Of a stretch of DNA of 50,683 nt, positions 26,675 to 35,435 are shown one piece after another. This DNA is from Nostoc calcicola FACHB-3891. GTDB taxonomy: Bacteria; Cyanobacteriota; Cyanobacteriia; Cyanobacteriales; Nostocaceae. Within the stretch, counting starts at the first letter, position 1. Each line of letters opens with the position of its first letter. Location of the stretch: positions 1 to 50,683 of the forward strand of contig NZ_JACJRQ010000051.1 in the NCBI RefSeq assembly GCF_014697355.1. The letters run 5' to 3'. The notes below the pieces were generated by a model. It was not told the DNA's origin. It ran no database searches and saw only the letters and a program-made list of their open reading frames with translations. The translations under genes and the position numbers were made by a program.

Positions 26675-28210
26675 ATGAATCAAGAGAATACTGAAAATGA
26701 CGTTATTTTAATTGTTGATGATACTCCTACTAATTTAGGAGTCCTGTTCGAGTTGTTAGCAAACGCAGGTTTTCAAGTTTTAGTCGCCCAAGATGGTGAA
26801 GATGCAATCGAGCAATTAGAATATGCTGCACCCGATCTAATTTTGTTAGATGTAATTATGCCAGGGATAGATGGCTTTGAAACTTGCCGACATTTAAAAG
26901 CTAAGGAAAGTACAAAAGATATTCCAATAATTTTCATGACTGCACTTTCAGAAACAGTTGATAAAGTCAAAGGATTGAGTCTTGGGGCTGTAGACTATAT
27001 CACTAAGCCATTGCAGCATGAAGAAGTTTTAGCTCGCGTCAAAATTCATTTGAATCTGCGAAACTTGACCAAAAAATTGCAAGAACATTCTCTGCGTTTA
27101 GAACAGGAAGTTCAAGAAAGATTAAAAGCAGAACAAGAGCTTTTGAAATTAGCTGCTGAATTAGAAAAACGTGTAGAAACCAGAACATTTGAACTGCAAG
27201 AAACAAATCAGCAACTGCATGAAGAAATTGAAGAGCGTATTTTAACAGCACAAGCTTTGCAACAATCAGAAACTCGTTATCGAGAACAAGCCAATAGCCT
27301 AGAACTTGCTTTTCGTCAGTTGAAAGAAACTCAAAGTCAGTTAGTCCAAAGCGAAAAAATGTCCAGTCTAGGGCAACTCGTAGCAGGAGTAGCCCACGAA
27401 ATTAATAACCCTGTGAATTTCATTTATGGCAACTTAACTCACGCAAACCAATATATTCACGATTTGCTCTATCTCTTAAGTTTGTATCAGAAAAATAGTC
27501 CTGATACATTTCTAGAAATTGAGCAACAGGCAGAATTAATGGATTTAGATTTTATCATTAAAGATTTGCCACAACTGCTATCTTCTATGAGAATTGGTGC
27601 AGAACGCATCCGCGAAATTATTCAATCATTACGGAATTTTTCGCGGATTGATGAAGCAGAAATGAAGCCAGTTAATATTCACGAAGGCTTAGATAGTACA
27701 CTCTTGATTTTGCAAAATCGGCTAAAAGCTACTTCAAGTCATTCAAGCATTCAAGTCATTAAAGAATATGGAAATTTGCCGTTAGTCGATTGTTATGCTG
27801 GGCAACTAAATCAAGTATTTATGAATTTAATTGCTAATGCAATTGACGCTTTGGAAGAGTACGAACAAGCACAGCATCCACAAAATTATCAATCTTGCCA
27901 AAGCAAAATTTGGATTCGGACTACAGCCGTTGACGATGAATATGTTGCTATTCAAATTGCAGATAACGGGCCAGGAATGACTGAAGATGTGTTGAAATAT
28001 CTTTTCGATCCATTTTTTACGACAAAGCCTGTGGGTAAAGGGACGGGTTTAGGATTGAGTATTAGCTATCAAATTGTTGCTAAGCATAGCGGTAATATGC
28101 AATGTATTTCTGCACCTGGACAAGGGGCGGAGTTTACTATTACTATTCCTCTACAAGGGCGATCGCCTGAACGAGCCTGTTCTACTTTAAATAGGGTTCA
28201 TTCTCGGTAA
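26675..28210 (+). CDS. Receiver - coiled coil - histidine kinase
   Basis: A 511-residue cytoplasmic hybrid kinase. An N-terminal receiver (residues ~10-125) has ILIVDD-type start (VILIVDDTPTN), phospho-Asp in LILLDVIMPG (~58), and a KPLQ lysine near 112. A long coiled coil (~130-230) links it to a HisKA domain with His ~241 in GVAHEINNPVN, and an HATPase_c domain with NLIANAIDAL, DNGPGM and GKGTGLGLSIS. The ATG follows the stop of the multi-kinase gene by 2 bases, so the two are surely co-transcribed and probably coupled in translation. The upstream protein's kinase or receiver may exchange phosphoryl groups with this one; partner choice is inference. Confidence 0.9.
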   Translation: MNQENTENDVILIVDDTPTNLGVLFELLANAGFQVLVAQDGEDAIEQLEYAAPDLILLDVIMPGIDGFETCRHLKAKESTKDIPIIFMTALSETVDKVKGLSLGAVDYITKPLQHEEVLARVKIHLNLRNLTKKLQEHSLRLEQEVQERLKAEQELLKLAAELEKRVETRTFELQETNQQLHEEIEERILTAQALQQSETRYREQANSLELAFRQLKETQSQLVQSEKMSSLGQLVAGVAHEINNPVNFIYGNLTHANQYIHDLLYLLSLYQKNSPDTFLEIEQQAELMDLDFIIKDLPQLLSSMRIGAERIREIIQSLRNFSRIDEAEMKPVNIHEGLDSTLLILQNRLKATSSHSSIQVIKEYGNLPLVDCYAGQLNQVFMNLIANAIDALEEYEQAQHPQNYQSCQSKIWIRTTAVDDEYVAIQIADNGPGMTEDVLKYLFDPFFTTKPVGKGTGLGLSISYQIVAKHSGNMQCISAPGQGAEFTITIPLQGRSPERACSTLNRVHSR

Positions 28211-28357
28211 ACTCTACCTCATGTAGCAATCAATCTATTTGAGTTGTAAAAACTATTGTTATTATTTGTAGTTACAAAGAACTTCTGACTCCTGAATTAT
28301 GAATATCCTTTTCAACCGCAAAGCCCTATAAAATTCCTAGAAAAAGTTACTCAAAAC

Positions 28358-29707
28358 TTAAAGAAGTCCTGCTGACTCATACAATCGTTTTAGCATTGCT
28401 GTAATTCTTGCCCCATAATCCAAATCTGCCGACCAGCGCCCTGATAACTGGTCAATTAATGGTGCAATTCCCCGTGTCACAAAGCGAAATCTGGGATCTA
28501 CTACTTCCTGCACTAAAGGTTCTAAACTAGCGTAAGCTTTTAAATGTTGGATGTGCGCCCTCACCCCAATTCTGGCACTGGGAAAAGATGCAGCCTCCGA
28601 ACCGCCACCGATCGCACCCAAGCCGGCAAAGTTATTTTGCTCGGGTTTAATATCGCCGCCAAACCGTAAAAATCCAGTTTCTACACACATTTGGCAAAAA
28701 GCAATATCATAATTTACCCCTTCTATACCCGCTTCTTCCCGATAAAGTTTTGAGATATCAGGAAACTTTGCCAAAGCATTTTGATTATTATTTCTTAGGA
28801 ATAACTGTAACTGTACTTCTGAAGTATTACCGTTCGACATTACCCGATCCATTTGACCAGCACAAACTATTAAATTCGATCGCAAGCTGACAGTACGAGT
28901 TGCAGCATCCCAGCCGACTGCAACATTAAAATCCCGCAGTTCGATCGCTTTGACATACACTATTCTGCGATAGGTAATTCGATTGACATTCGGTGCTTTT
29001 GATAAATCTATTCGTAGGCGGTCTACTAAATCAATAGGAATGTAAGCATTACCATTAACTAAAATTCCTTGTTCTGAATAATTTTGTCCGTTAATGTTAA
29101 TATTAATTGCTGCGTAAGTTGGTTCTGTCGGAGTTCCAGTAGGGTCAATTACACGACTCCAAGTTACCAATCCATCAGCAATTCCCAAAGCAAAATCGCG
29201 GCGACGACTTTGCAGCAAAACCCGATCCTCCGGACTGCTGAGAAACCCTACTTGCATCAACAAAGCTGGAATCGTTGTCCGGCGACAGAATGCCAAACTC
29301 CCCAATCCACTATCTGTATCTGGCTTGACTCCGCGATTTGGTAATTGGGGTACACGGCGCAACAACGCCACTAGCAACTGTTCAGCATTGCTTTTGCGCT
29401 CAGTATTGTTGGCAATGTAGAAAACACTAGCCCCACGTACAGAAGGACTGCCGGCTGCATCAGATTGAATTTCTAGCGCGACATCACCCCGGCGTCCACG
29501 AGAATTTATCCAAGTGATAGTTTCGGCGGCACTCAAATCATCAGGAACTGCTAAAATCTCAAAATTCCGCGCCCGCAGTTCCGTGACAATTAAATCCCGC
29601 AGCAGAATCATTTCTTTAGCTTCAGTTGTACCACCTGCGATCGCACCCGGATCGATTCCTCCAGCTTCTTTCCCTCCGTGAGCCGCCGAGATAAAAATAC
29701 GTCCCAT
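28358..29707 (-). CDS. tftA: TftA-like amidase-fold protein with glucosaminidase-type C-terminal domain
   Basis: A 449-residue protein. Residues 1-190 have an N-acetylmuramoyl-L-alanine amidase (Amidase_3) fold: FISAAHGG (zinc His), GGTTEAKEM (zinc Glu), then VALEIQSDAAG and LLMQVGFLSS. The third zinc His of the usual SIHANA-type motif is Gln here, and the catalytic Glu of the usual E-x-GF motif is also Gln, so cell-wall cleavage by this domain is doubtful. Residues ~330-449 resemble a lysozyme/glucosaminidase domain (CQMCVETGFLRF with a candidate catalytic Glu, NNFAGLGAIGG). It matches my memory of TftA, a protein for tapered hormogonium ends in Nostoc punctiforme. There is no signal peptide. 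It is a single gene, convergent with the kinase operon. Confidence 0.72.
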   Translation of the reverse strand: MGRIFISAAHGGKEAGGIDPGAIAGGTTEAKEMILLRDLIVTELRARNFEILAVPDDLSAAETITWINSRGRRGDVALEIQSDAAGSPSVRGASVFYIANNTERKSNAEQLLVALLRRVPQLPNRGVKPDTDSGLGSLAFCRRTTIPALLMQVGFLSSPEDRVLLQSRRRDFALGIADGLVTWSRVIDPTGTPTEPTYAAINININGQNYSEQGILVNGNAYIPIDLVDRLRIDLSKAPNVNRITYRRIVYVKAIELRDFNVAVGWDAATRTVSLRSNLIVCAGQMDRVMSNGNTSEVQLQLFLRNNNQNALAKFPDISKLYREEAGIEGVNYDIAFCQMCVETGFLRFGGDIKPEQNNFAGLGAIGGGSEAASFPSARIGVRAHIQHLKAYASLEPLVQEVVDPRFRFVTRGIAPLIDQLSGRWSADLDYGARITAMLKRLYESAGLL

Positions 29708-30112
29708 CTTCAGTGTTTCCTCTGATAAAATTCAGCGTCAGCAATTTTAGACATAGTTGGTGGCACAGCAATCAATACGGTTCGGTTAAAGGGGAAAGGG
29801 GAAAGGGGAAAGGTTTTAAATACATCCTTTACCCCTTACCCCTTAACCATTTCCCAGACCACAAGGGAAGTTCATACTGCTTATCCGAACCGTATTCGCA
29901 CAGCAACAACAATATAATATCTATCAGAAGTCCAAAGTCATTTGTCCTTTGTTATTTCTCTAAACTTGAGGGTTGCAAATTGGAGACTAGTAGTTCGCCA
30001 AGTAAGCTTGGCTCTTTAAAGGGTAAGGGGGAAGGGTTTAAATCCCTTACCCTTTTCCCTTTCCCCTTTTCCCGACTTATGCAAGAAGTCTAATTATGAA
30101 TAATGGCTAAAT
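29708..30112. other. 404-base gap before dnaG
   Basis: Filled by the MITE-like element at 29774-29896 and another G-rich/C-rich hairpin array at about 30016-30072 (AAGGGTAAGGGGGAAGGG, centre TTTAAA, then the C-rich arm). No gene seen; promoters for the divergent tftA and dnaG genes must lie here. Confidence 0.5.
29774..29896. repeat. 123-bp element with AATACGGTTCGG termini
   Basis: Perfect 12-bp inverted termini AATACGGTTCGG and CCGAACCGTATT enclose a GGGGAAA array and its C-rich mirror arm. A further copy of the left terminus (AATACGGTTCGGTTAA) is at 47052-47067. Looks like a non-autonomous element that has picked up a heptamer array. Confidence 0.65.
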
Positions 30113-32044
30113 ATGCAAATCCCCCGCTTACACCCAGACACAATTGAAGAAGTTAAACTACGGGCTGATATTGTCGATGTTGTATCGGAGTACGTAGTTT
30201 TACGTAAACGAGGGAAAGATTTTGTCGGTTTATGCCCGTTTCATGATGAAAAAAGTCCCAGTTTTACTGTCAGCCAGACTAAGCAAATGTATTATTGCTT
30301 CGGCTGTCAAGCCGGGGGAAATGCGATCAAGTTTGTCATGGACTTGGGAAAGCGTTCTTTTGCTGAGGTAGTGCTGGATTTAGCACGGCGTTACCAAGTA
30401 CCTGTACAAACCCTGGAACCCGAACAACGCCAAGAATTACAGCGTCAGCTGTCTTTGCGGGAACAATTATATGAAGTTCTAGCAACGTCCGCCCAGTTTT
30501 ATCAACACGCCCTCAGACAATCCCAAGGGCAAAAAGCAATTCAATATTTACAATCTAACCGCAAACTTCAAGAAGAAACCATACAGCAGTTTGGTTTAGG
30601 TTACGCCCCCGCTGGTTGGGAAACTCTCTCTCGCTACTTAGTGGAAGACAAACATTACCCAGCGCAACTGGTGGAAAAAGCCGGATTGATTAAGCCACGC
30701 AAAGAAGGCGGCGGTTATTATGATGTGTTCCGCGATCGCTTAATGATTCCCATCCGCGATGTTCAAGGACGCGTGATTGCTTTTGGTGGTAGAACTCTGA
30801 CTGACGAACAACCTAAATATTTAAATTCACCGGAAACCGAACTTTTTAGCAAAGGTAAAACATTATTTGCCCTCGATCGAGCCAAAACCGGGATTTCCCA
30901 ACTCGATCGAGCGGTAGTGGTAGAGGGATATTTTGATGCGATCGCCCTTCACGCAGCTGGGATTAATAACGCCGTCGCTTCCCTTGGTACAGCCTTAAGC
31001 TTAGAACAAGTGCGGCTAGTATTACGCTATACCGAATCGAAACAACTAGTACTCAACTTTGATGCTGATAAAGCCGGAACCAATGCAGCCGAAAGAGCGA
31101 TCGGTGAAATTGCCGAACTAGCATATAAAGGAGAAGTTCAACTCAAAATTCTCAATCTCCCCAATGGCAAAGATGCTGATGAATACTTGCGTGAGCGAAC
31201 ACCAGAAGATTATGCAGAACTGTTAGCAAATGCGCCCCTTTGGCTGGACTGGCAAATTCAACAAGTTCTTCAAAACCGGGATTTAAAACAAGCTACTGAT
31301 TTTCAACAAGTAACTCAGCAAATAGTTAAATTACTCAAAAATATAGCTAACAGCGATACACGAAATTATTATGTTTCTTATTGTGCAGAAATACTCAGTT
31401 TAGGCGATACCAGACTTATACCCCTACGAGTCGAAAATTTATTAACTCAAATTGCTCCCCCTGCGCCGACATATTCCAAACCCGTCTCAGCGAGAAAAGC
31501 ATGGGGAAATGAAAAACTTTCCCCACTCCCCACTTCCCACTCCCCACTCCCTAGCGATCGCAGCCTTTTAGAACACGCCGAAGCATTATTACTCCGAATT
31601 TACTTACATTGTCCAGAACAGCGTCAAGCCATTATTGACGAACTAGAAGAACGAGATTTGCAATTTAGCCTTTCTCACCATCGATTTTTGTGGCGACAGA
31701 TTTTAGAAACAACGGTAGAACAGGTAGATTTAATTTCTACTTTGCAAAATAGATATTTAGAATTATCAGAAGATTTGGGATTAATATCGCATCTGTTTCA
31801 TTTGAACGAGAAATGGAAGACAGAAATAATTCGGATTCCGCAACTGGTTCAAGCTGCGATCGCTTGCATGGATTTGGTAATGCTGGAAAAGCGCTATCGC
31901 CATTTTTTGGAACTCTGGCAGCAAACCGATCCCGAAGCCGAACCAGAGAAATATCAATTTTATTATCAGGCTTTCTACACCGAAAAACTCAAGCTGCAAA
32001 AAATAGACAGACAACGGCTATTTTCCATTACAGAATTGTTGTAG
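30113..32044 (+). CDS. dnaG: DNA primase DnaG
   Basis: A 643-residue primase that lays RNA primers at the replication fork. The CHC2 zinc finger is at residues ~41-66 (GLCPFHDEKSPSF, then MYYCFGCQAGGNAI). The RNA polymerase core follows, with EGYFDAIALH and the TOPRIM metal site NFDADKAGTNAA near residue 320. A helical C-terminal domain (~485-643) should bind the DnaB helicase. The linker between core and helicase-binding domain (residues ~464-483) is encoded in part by a CCCCACT short tandem repeat read in frame, giving SPLPTSHSPLPS. The start is the ATG at 30113, opening the usual IPRLHPDTIEEVK. Confidence 0.95.
   Translation: MQIPRLHPDTIEEVKLRADIVDVVSEYVVLRKRGKDFVGLCPFHDEKSPSFTVSQTKQMYYCFGCQAGGNAIKFVMDLGKRSFAEVVLDLARRYQVPVQTLEPEQRQELQRQLSLREQLYEVLATSAQFYQHALRQSQGQKAIQYLQSNRKLQEETIQQFGLGYAPAGWETLSRYLVEDKHYPAQLVEKAGLIKPRKEGGGYYDVFRDRLMIPIRDVQGRVIAFGGRTLTDEQPKYLNSPETELFSKGKTLFALDRAKTGISQLDRAVVVEGYFDAIALHAAGINNAVASLGTALSLEQVRLVLRYTESKQLVLNFDADKAGTNAAERAIGEIAELAYKGEVQLKILNLPNGKDADEYLRERTPEDYAELLANAPLWLDWQIQQVLQNRDLKQATDFQQVTQQIVKLLKNIANSDTRNYYVSYCAEILSLGDTRLIPLRVENLLTQIAPPAPTYSKPVSARKAWGNEKLSPLPTSHSPLPSDRSLLEHAEALLLRIYLHCPEQRQAIIDELEERDLQFSLSHHRFLWRQILETTVEQVDLISTLQNRYLELSEDLGLISHLFHLNEKWKTEIIRIPQLVQAAIACMDLVMLEKRYRHFLELWQQTDPEAEPEKYQFYYQAFYTEKLKLQKIDRQRLFSITELL
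31514..31553. repeat. CCCCACT heptamer array inside dnaG
   Basis: About five imperfect CCCCACT/TCCCACT units lie in the dnaG reading frame and keep it open. They encode a Ser/Pro/Leu-rich linker between the TOPRIM core and the helicase-binding domain. Similar units are found elsewhere only in non-coding DNA of this window. Confidence 0.75.
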
Positions 32045-32283
32045 TTATGAACATGGCTGTGTCCCTACCCGTGTACTTCATTTACCTGAAATACGCTGTA
32101 TGAGCATGGAGAAGTTCTACCATTTAAGATAGACATAAGCTTTTATTCTCCTTTCCCTCAGAAGGTGAGCATCGGTCGAGTATGTTTTAGTATAAATCTA
32201 TACTATTTTATACTCAAATGCTGAAAGTAGGGTATTTGAGCATCAAGCGAGCATATTAGCATTCATTATGCCCAAAAGCGTTG

Positions 32284-34038
32284 ATGTACAGTTTTTCTAA
32301 GGTTCACTGCATAAATCCTGATTGTCAACGTCCTTATCCTCAACCTTGGGGAAACAAATTTTGCAACAGTTGTGGCGCACCGCTACAGTTGTTAGACCGC
32401 TATATTCCACTTCAGCCGTTGGGTTCGGGAGGATTTGCTCAAATTTACACGATTTGGGATGAAAAAACTCAAACCGAGAAAGTGCTGAAAGTGTTGGTAG
32501 AAGATTCACCAAAAGCACTGGAATTATTTACCCAAGAAGCGGAGGTTTTATCTAGAATACATCATCCGGGTGTGCCTAGAGTTGAAGCCGATGGGTATTT
32601 TCAGGTAAATTTGTTCAACCCTAAACCACACCAACTGCCTTGTCTGGTAATGGAAAAAATCAATGGGCAGACTTTAGAGGAGATATTAAAAAAATATCCG
32701 CAAGGGTGTCCAGAGGATTTGGTTTTAAACTGGTTCGCCCAAGCTGTAGAAATTTTACAGGAATTACACAAACGTCAAATTATTCACCGGGATATCAAAC
32801 CTTCTAATTTGATGCTGGATACCTCTTCACCAACTGTACCATTGGTTGGAGGGGAAACAAAAAACGATCGCCTCGTATTAATTGATTTTGGGGGAGCAAA
32901 ACAAGTTAGCGCTTCAAAAGTGGGTTCTCGGTCTAGTTCCACTCGATTATTTTCTTCTGGCTACAGTCCACCAGAACAAGTGACTGGAGGAATTGTGGGG
33001 CCTGGTGCCGATTTTTATGCCCTTGGTCGAACAACGATCGAACTATTAACAGGCAAGTATCCACTGGACTTGGAAGATCGGCAAACAGGGGAGTTGCGCT
33101 GGCGAACTGAAGCGAATGTCAACCCGCAATTAGCAGACTTGCTGGATGAGATGGTACAGGAAGATGTGCGATCGCGTCCAGTAAATGCAGCGATGATTGA
33201 AAAACGTCTGGCAAAGATTTCTCAACCATTACCGTCGCCAAAATTATTTTCTCGACTGCGGGACAAGTTTAAGCAAGCCTCAAACCAAGCCTCCCAGAAA
33301 TTTATACTGTTAACACAAGCTGTTCAACAAGCTTTAGGTCAATTTAGCCAAGCTGTAAATCAAACCATTATATTTATTGCTCAGACAATCCTGAAAATTC
33401 TCCGAGCTTGTTTGGCGACGATTTGGGCGATGATGCTGACTAGTATTGGTGCTTGTTTTGGTGCGATCGCTGGTTTTATTTTGGCCTATCGCACAAGTTT
33501 GGGATCTCGGATTGTAGAATTTCTTTTGACTCAGGCAAACCAATTAGTTCCAAATACTCAACCCACCTTCGGGGCAGATATTTTGGTCTTTGTTGCTGCG
33601 GGTTGGGGAACCGCATGGGGACTGACAGTATCCGGGTGTTTTGGTCAACGGCGGCGATTTTTAGTAGCGTCGTTAATGGGCATGATTAGCTACGGCTTCG
33701 GTTGGTTGATTTTGCAATTAATCACCCCAAAAAACAGCGGCGAAGGCTTAGTAGCAGTAGTTTTAGTCGGAGTTTCCCTACTCACCTTAAGTTTAGGACT
33801 TCGCAGCCATCATATAGTGTACGCCGTGTTCGCTGCCTTTGGCAGTGCGATCGGCTATGCAGCTTTGATTCTTTTGAACATAGCACCTCAAATGTTGGAA
33901 TTTTCCACTCAACCAGGCTGGCCAGAGTTATACAAGCCCCTGATTTTTTTTGGTTCTGTAGGCTGGTTTCTTAGTTTCTGGTTAGGAGTGAGTTTTTACA
34001 TAATTGTGCCTGGGTTGCGTCTTTTGGGGTGGCGATGA
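32284..34038 (+). CDS. Zinc-ribbon Ser/Thr protein kinase with membrane domain
   Basis: A 584-residue membrane kinase. The N-terminus has a zinc ribbon (CINPDC...NKFCNSCG, residues ~9-33). The kinase domain (~40-310) has the glycine loop LGSGGFAQIY, VAIK-type Lys in EKVLKVL, catalytic HRDIKPSN near 175, and DFGGAKQ in place of DFG-A. A basic, Gln-rich linker is followed by about six transmembrane segments from ~365 to the C-terminus. This 'N-terminal cytosolic kinase, C-terminal membrane domain' plan is known in cyanobacterial Ser/Thr kinases; substrate and stimulus are unknown. The ATG at 32284 is chosen over an adjacent TTG. Upstream repeats of GAGCATC flank the promoter region. Confidence 0.88.
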   Translation: MYSFSKVHCINPDCQRPYPQPWGNKFCNSCGAPLQLLDRYIPLQPLGSGGFAQIYTIWDEKTQTEKVLKVLVEDSPKALELFTQEAEVLSRIHHPGVPRVEADGYFQVNLFNPKPHQLPCLVMEKINGQTLEEILKKYPQGCPEDLVLNWFAQAVEILQELHKRQIIHRDIKPSNLMLDTSSPTVPLVGGETKNDRLVLIDFGGAKQVSASKVGSRSSSTRLFSSGYSPPEQVTGGIVGPGADFYALGRTTIELLTGKYPLDLEDRQTGELRWRTEANVNPQLADLLDEMVQEDVRSRPVNAAMIEKRLAKISQPLPSPKLFSRLRDKFKQASNQASQKFILLTQAVQQALGQFSQAVNQTIIFIAQTILKILRACLATIWAMMLTSIGACFGAIAGFILAYRTSLGSRIVEFLLTQANQLVPNTQPTFGADILVFVAAGWGTAWGLTVSGCFGQRRRFLVASLMGMISYGFGWLILQLITPKNSGEGLVAVVLVGVSLLTLSLGLRSHHIVYAVFAAFGSAIGYAALILLNIAPQMLEFSTQPGWPELYKPLIFFGSVGWFLSFWLGVSFYIIVPGLRLLGWR

Positions 34039-34119
34039 AAGGGATTGGGGATTGGCGATTGGGGATTGGCGATTGGGGAGTGGGGAGATATTCTCCCCCT
34101 ACCTCCCCTGCTTCCCCTG

Positions 34120-34182
34120 CTCCCTCATCTCCCTCATCTCCCTCATCTCCCTCATCTCCCTCATCTCCCTCATCTCCCTCAT
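34120..34182. repeat. (CTCCCTCAT)7 tandem repeat
   Basis: Seven exact 9-base units. Because the unit is a multiple of three, the complementary strand reads as an Asp-Glu-Gly run with no stop, which is not a gene. Confidence 0.9.
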
Positions 34183-34229
34183 CTCTCACACTCCCCACTC
34201 CCCACTCCCTGTTAATTACCCAAAAACAA

Positions 34230-34268
34230 GATCCCCCTAGTCGTCTTTTTCATCGAGCTAGGGGGATC
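34230..34268. terminator. Inverted repeat, possible terminator of kinase gene
   Basis: 11-bp arms GATCCCCCTAG and CTAGGGGGATC, with further TCG/CGA pairing inside. No T-run follows. It may end the kinase transcript or act in the leader of the next gene. Confidence 0.4.
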
Positions 34269-34484
34269 ACATATGTGGTAGTCTATAAATGGTTCGGTAT
34301 AGTTCCTTACGACTCGATTGTATAGCTTAGATTTCAATTTGAGTAGTCTTACCGCAAGAATTTATAGTATATTCATCGCTTCTTAATCAATGCTTCATTC
34401 CGGTTATTCACTTGCCCGGTTTCATATGTAATTATGACAGTACCCAGTGTAAATTTGTCATAATTGTAAATATCTGTAACAAAT

Positions 34485-35048
34485 ATGAAACTTCAGATTG
34501 TCGCCACCGTCTCTTTGTTAGCTGGTTTCGGCTTCGCAGGGCAGACGTTTGCATCAAACGTACAAGACTTAGATCAGTTGAAAGCAACAAATGCTTGTCC
34601 CAGGTGTGATTTGAGTGGTGCTGACCTAACTCAAGTGAATCTAACTGGAGCAATTTTGCGGGGGGCAAACTTGAGTGGTGCGACATTATCTCAAGCTAAT
34701 CTCACAAATGCCGATCTAACAGGTGCAAATTTAGAAGGTGCAATTCTAAATTCGGCGAATCTGACTGGTGCCTCTTTAACGGGTGCAAACTTGAAATCAG
34801 CATCCCTAGAAAAAGCCGATTTGTCCTATGCCGGTTTCATAAGCGCCAATTTAGAAGCAGCAAACTTAAAGGATGCCAAATTGCTGTTTACCAATTTTCG
34901 GGCGGCAAACTACCGACTCACAACTTTGAGCAATGGTGTTGTTACCTCGGACAAACCCTACGGCTGGTCGTTAGAGCGTCAAAATACCAGAGAATGTAAC
35001 CAGTTCAAACCCGAAAACACTCCAGGCACTACCTGCTACGGAAAATAG
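34485..35048 (+). CDS. Exported pentapeptide-repeat protein
   Basis: A 187-residue protein with a signal peptide (residues 1-23, ending TFA). Residues ~40-140 are about 20 A(D/N)Lxx pentapeptide repeats (for example GADLTQVNLTGAILRGANLS), which fold as a right-handed beta helix. CPRC before the repeats and two later Cys (ECNQ, TTCYGK) could form disulfides. The predicted place is the periplasm or thylakoid lumen. Such proteins are very common in cyanobacteria and their roles are mostly unknown. Confidence 0.85.
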   Translation: MKLQIVATVSLLAGFGFAGQTFASNVQDLDQLKATNACPRCDLSGADLTQVNLTGAILRGANLSGATLSQANLTNADLTGANLEGAILNSANLTGASLTGANLKSASLEKADLSYAGFISANLEAANLKDAKLLFTNFRAANYRLTTLSNGVVTSDKPYGWSLERQNTRECNQFKPENTPGTTCYGK

Positions 35049-35435
35049 AGTTGGGTATGGGGCATGGGGCATTGGGAAGAAGCAGGGGGGCAGGGGGTCC
35101 TCACAGGTGTAGGTATTTAAAAAATGTGGCTGAAATAGGGTTTTTACGTTGGTTGAGAACTCAAATTTTAATTTCTGATTTCCCACCCAAGAACGAAATT
35201 TCGTTATTTGAACCACGTTTAGAACTCTGTTTGAGAGTGTCCACTCATGCCCAAATAAAAAACCTACACCTGTCAGCGATGGATTGGGGGGAAACCGGAA
35301 AATCTAGTTCCCTCCCCTTGACAAGGGGAGGGTTAGGGTGGGGTAAACAAATATTTGACACGCTAGTACGTATGTTTTCAGAATTCAGAATTCTGAATCG
35401 TTACCCAAAATCCAAAATAGTATAACTTTTGAGTA
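35049..35435. other. 387-base gap with MITE
   Basis: Apart from the MITE at 35103-35273, it holds CCTCCCCTTGACAAGGGGAGG (35310-35330), a small palindrome, and an AAAATCCAAAAT repeat near 35408. No gene seen. Confidence 0.5.
35103..35273. mobile_element. 171-bp MITE-like element, copy 2
   Basis: Inverse copy of 20198-20367. Termini ACAGGTGTAGGT and ACCTACACCTGT are perfect 12-bp inverted repeats in this copy. It lies downstream of the pentapeptide gene. Confidence 0.8.

Larger units (their letters stand above)
34039..34484. other. 445-base gap with tandem repeats and hairpin
   Basis: GATTGGGGATTGGC repeats (34045-34080) pass into a pyrimidine array with seven exact CTCCCTCAT nonamers (34120-34182). 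An inverted repeat GATCCCCCTAG (34230-34240) and CTAGGGGGATC (34258-34268) follows. From there to 34484 is the likely promoter of the pentapeptide gene. No gene seen. Confidence 0.6.

Noticed and set aside
33971..34325. Open frames through the CTCCCTCAT array (Asp-Glu-Gly or Ser-Pro runs)
   Set aside because: They arise from a 9-base tandem repeat that is open in several frames; no start site, no conserved residues, and they overlap the end of the kinase gene.
34971..35216. Minus-strand frame overlapping the pentapeptide gene end
   Set aside because: Part MITE, part shadow of the pentapeptide gene.
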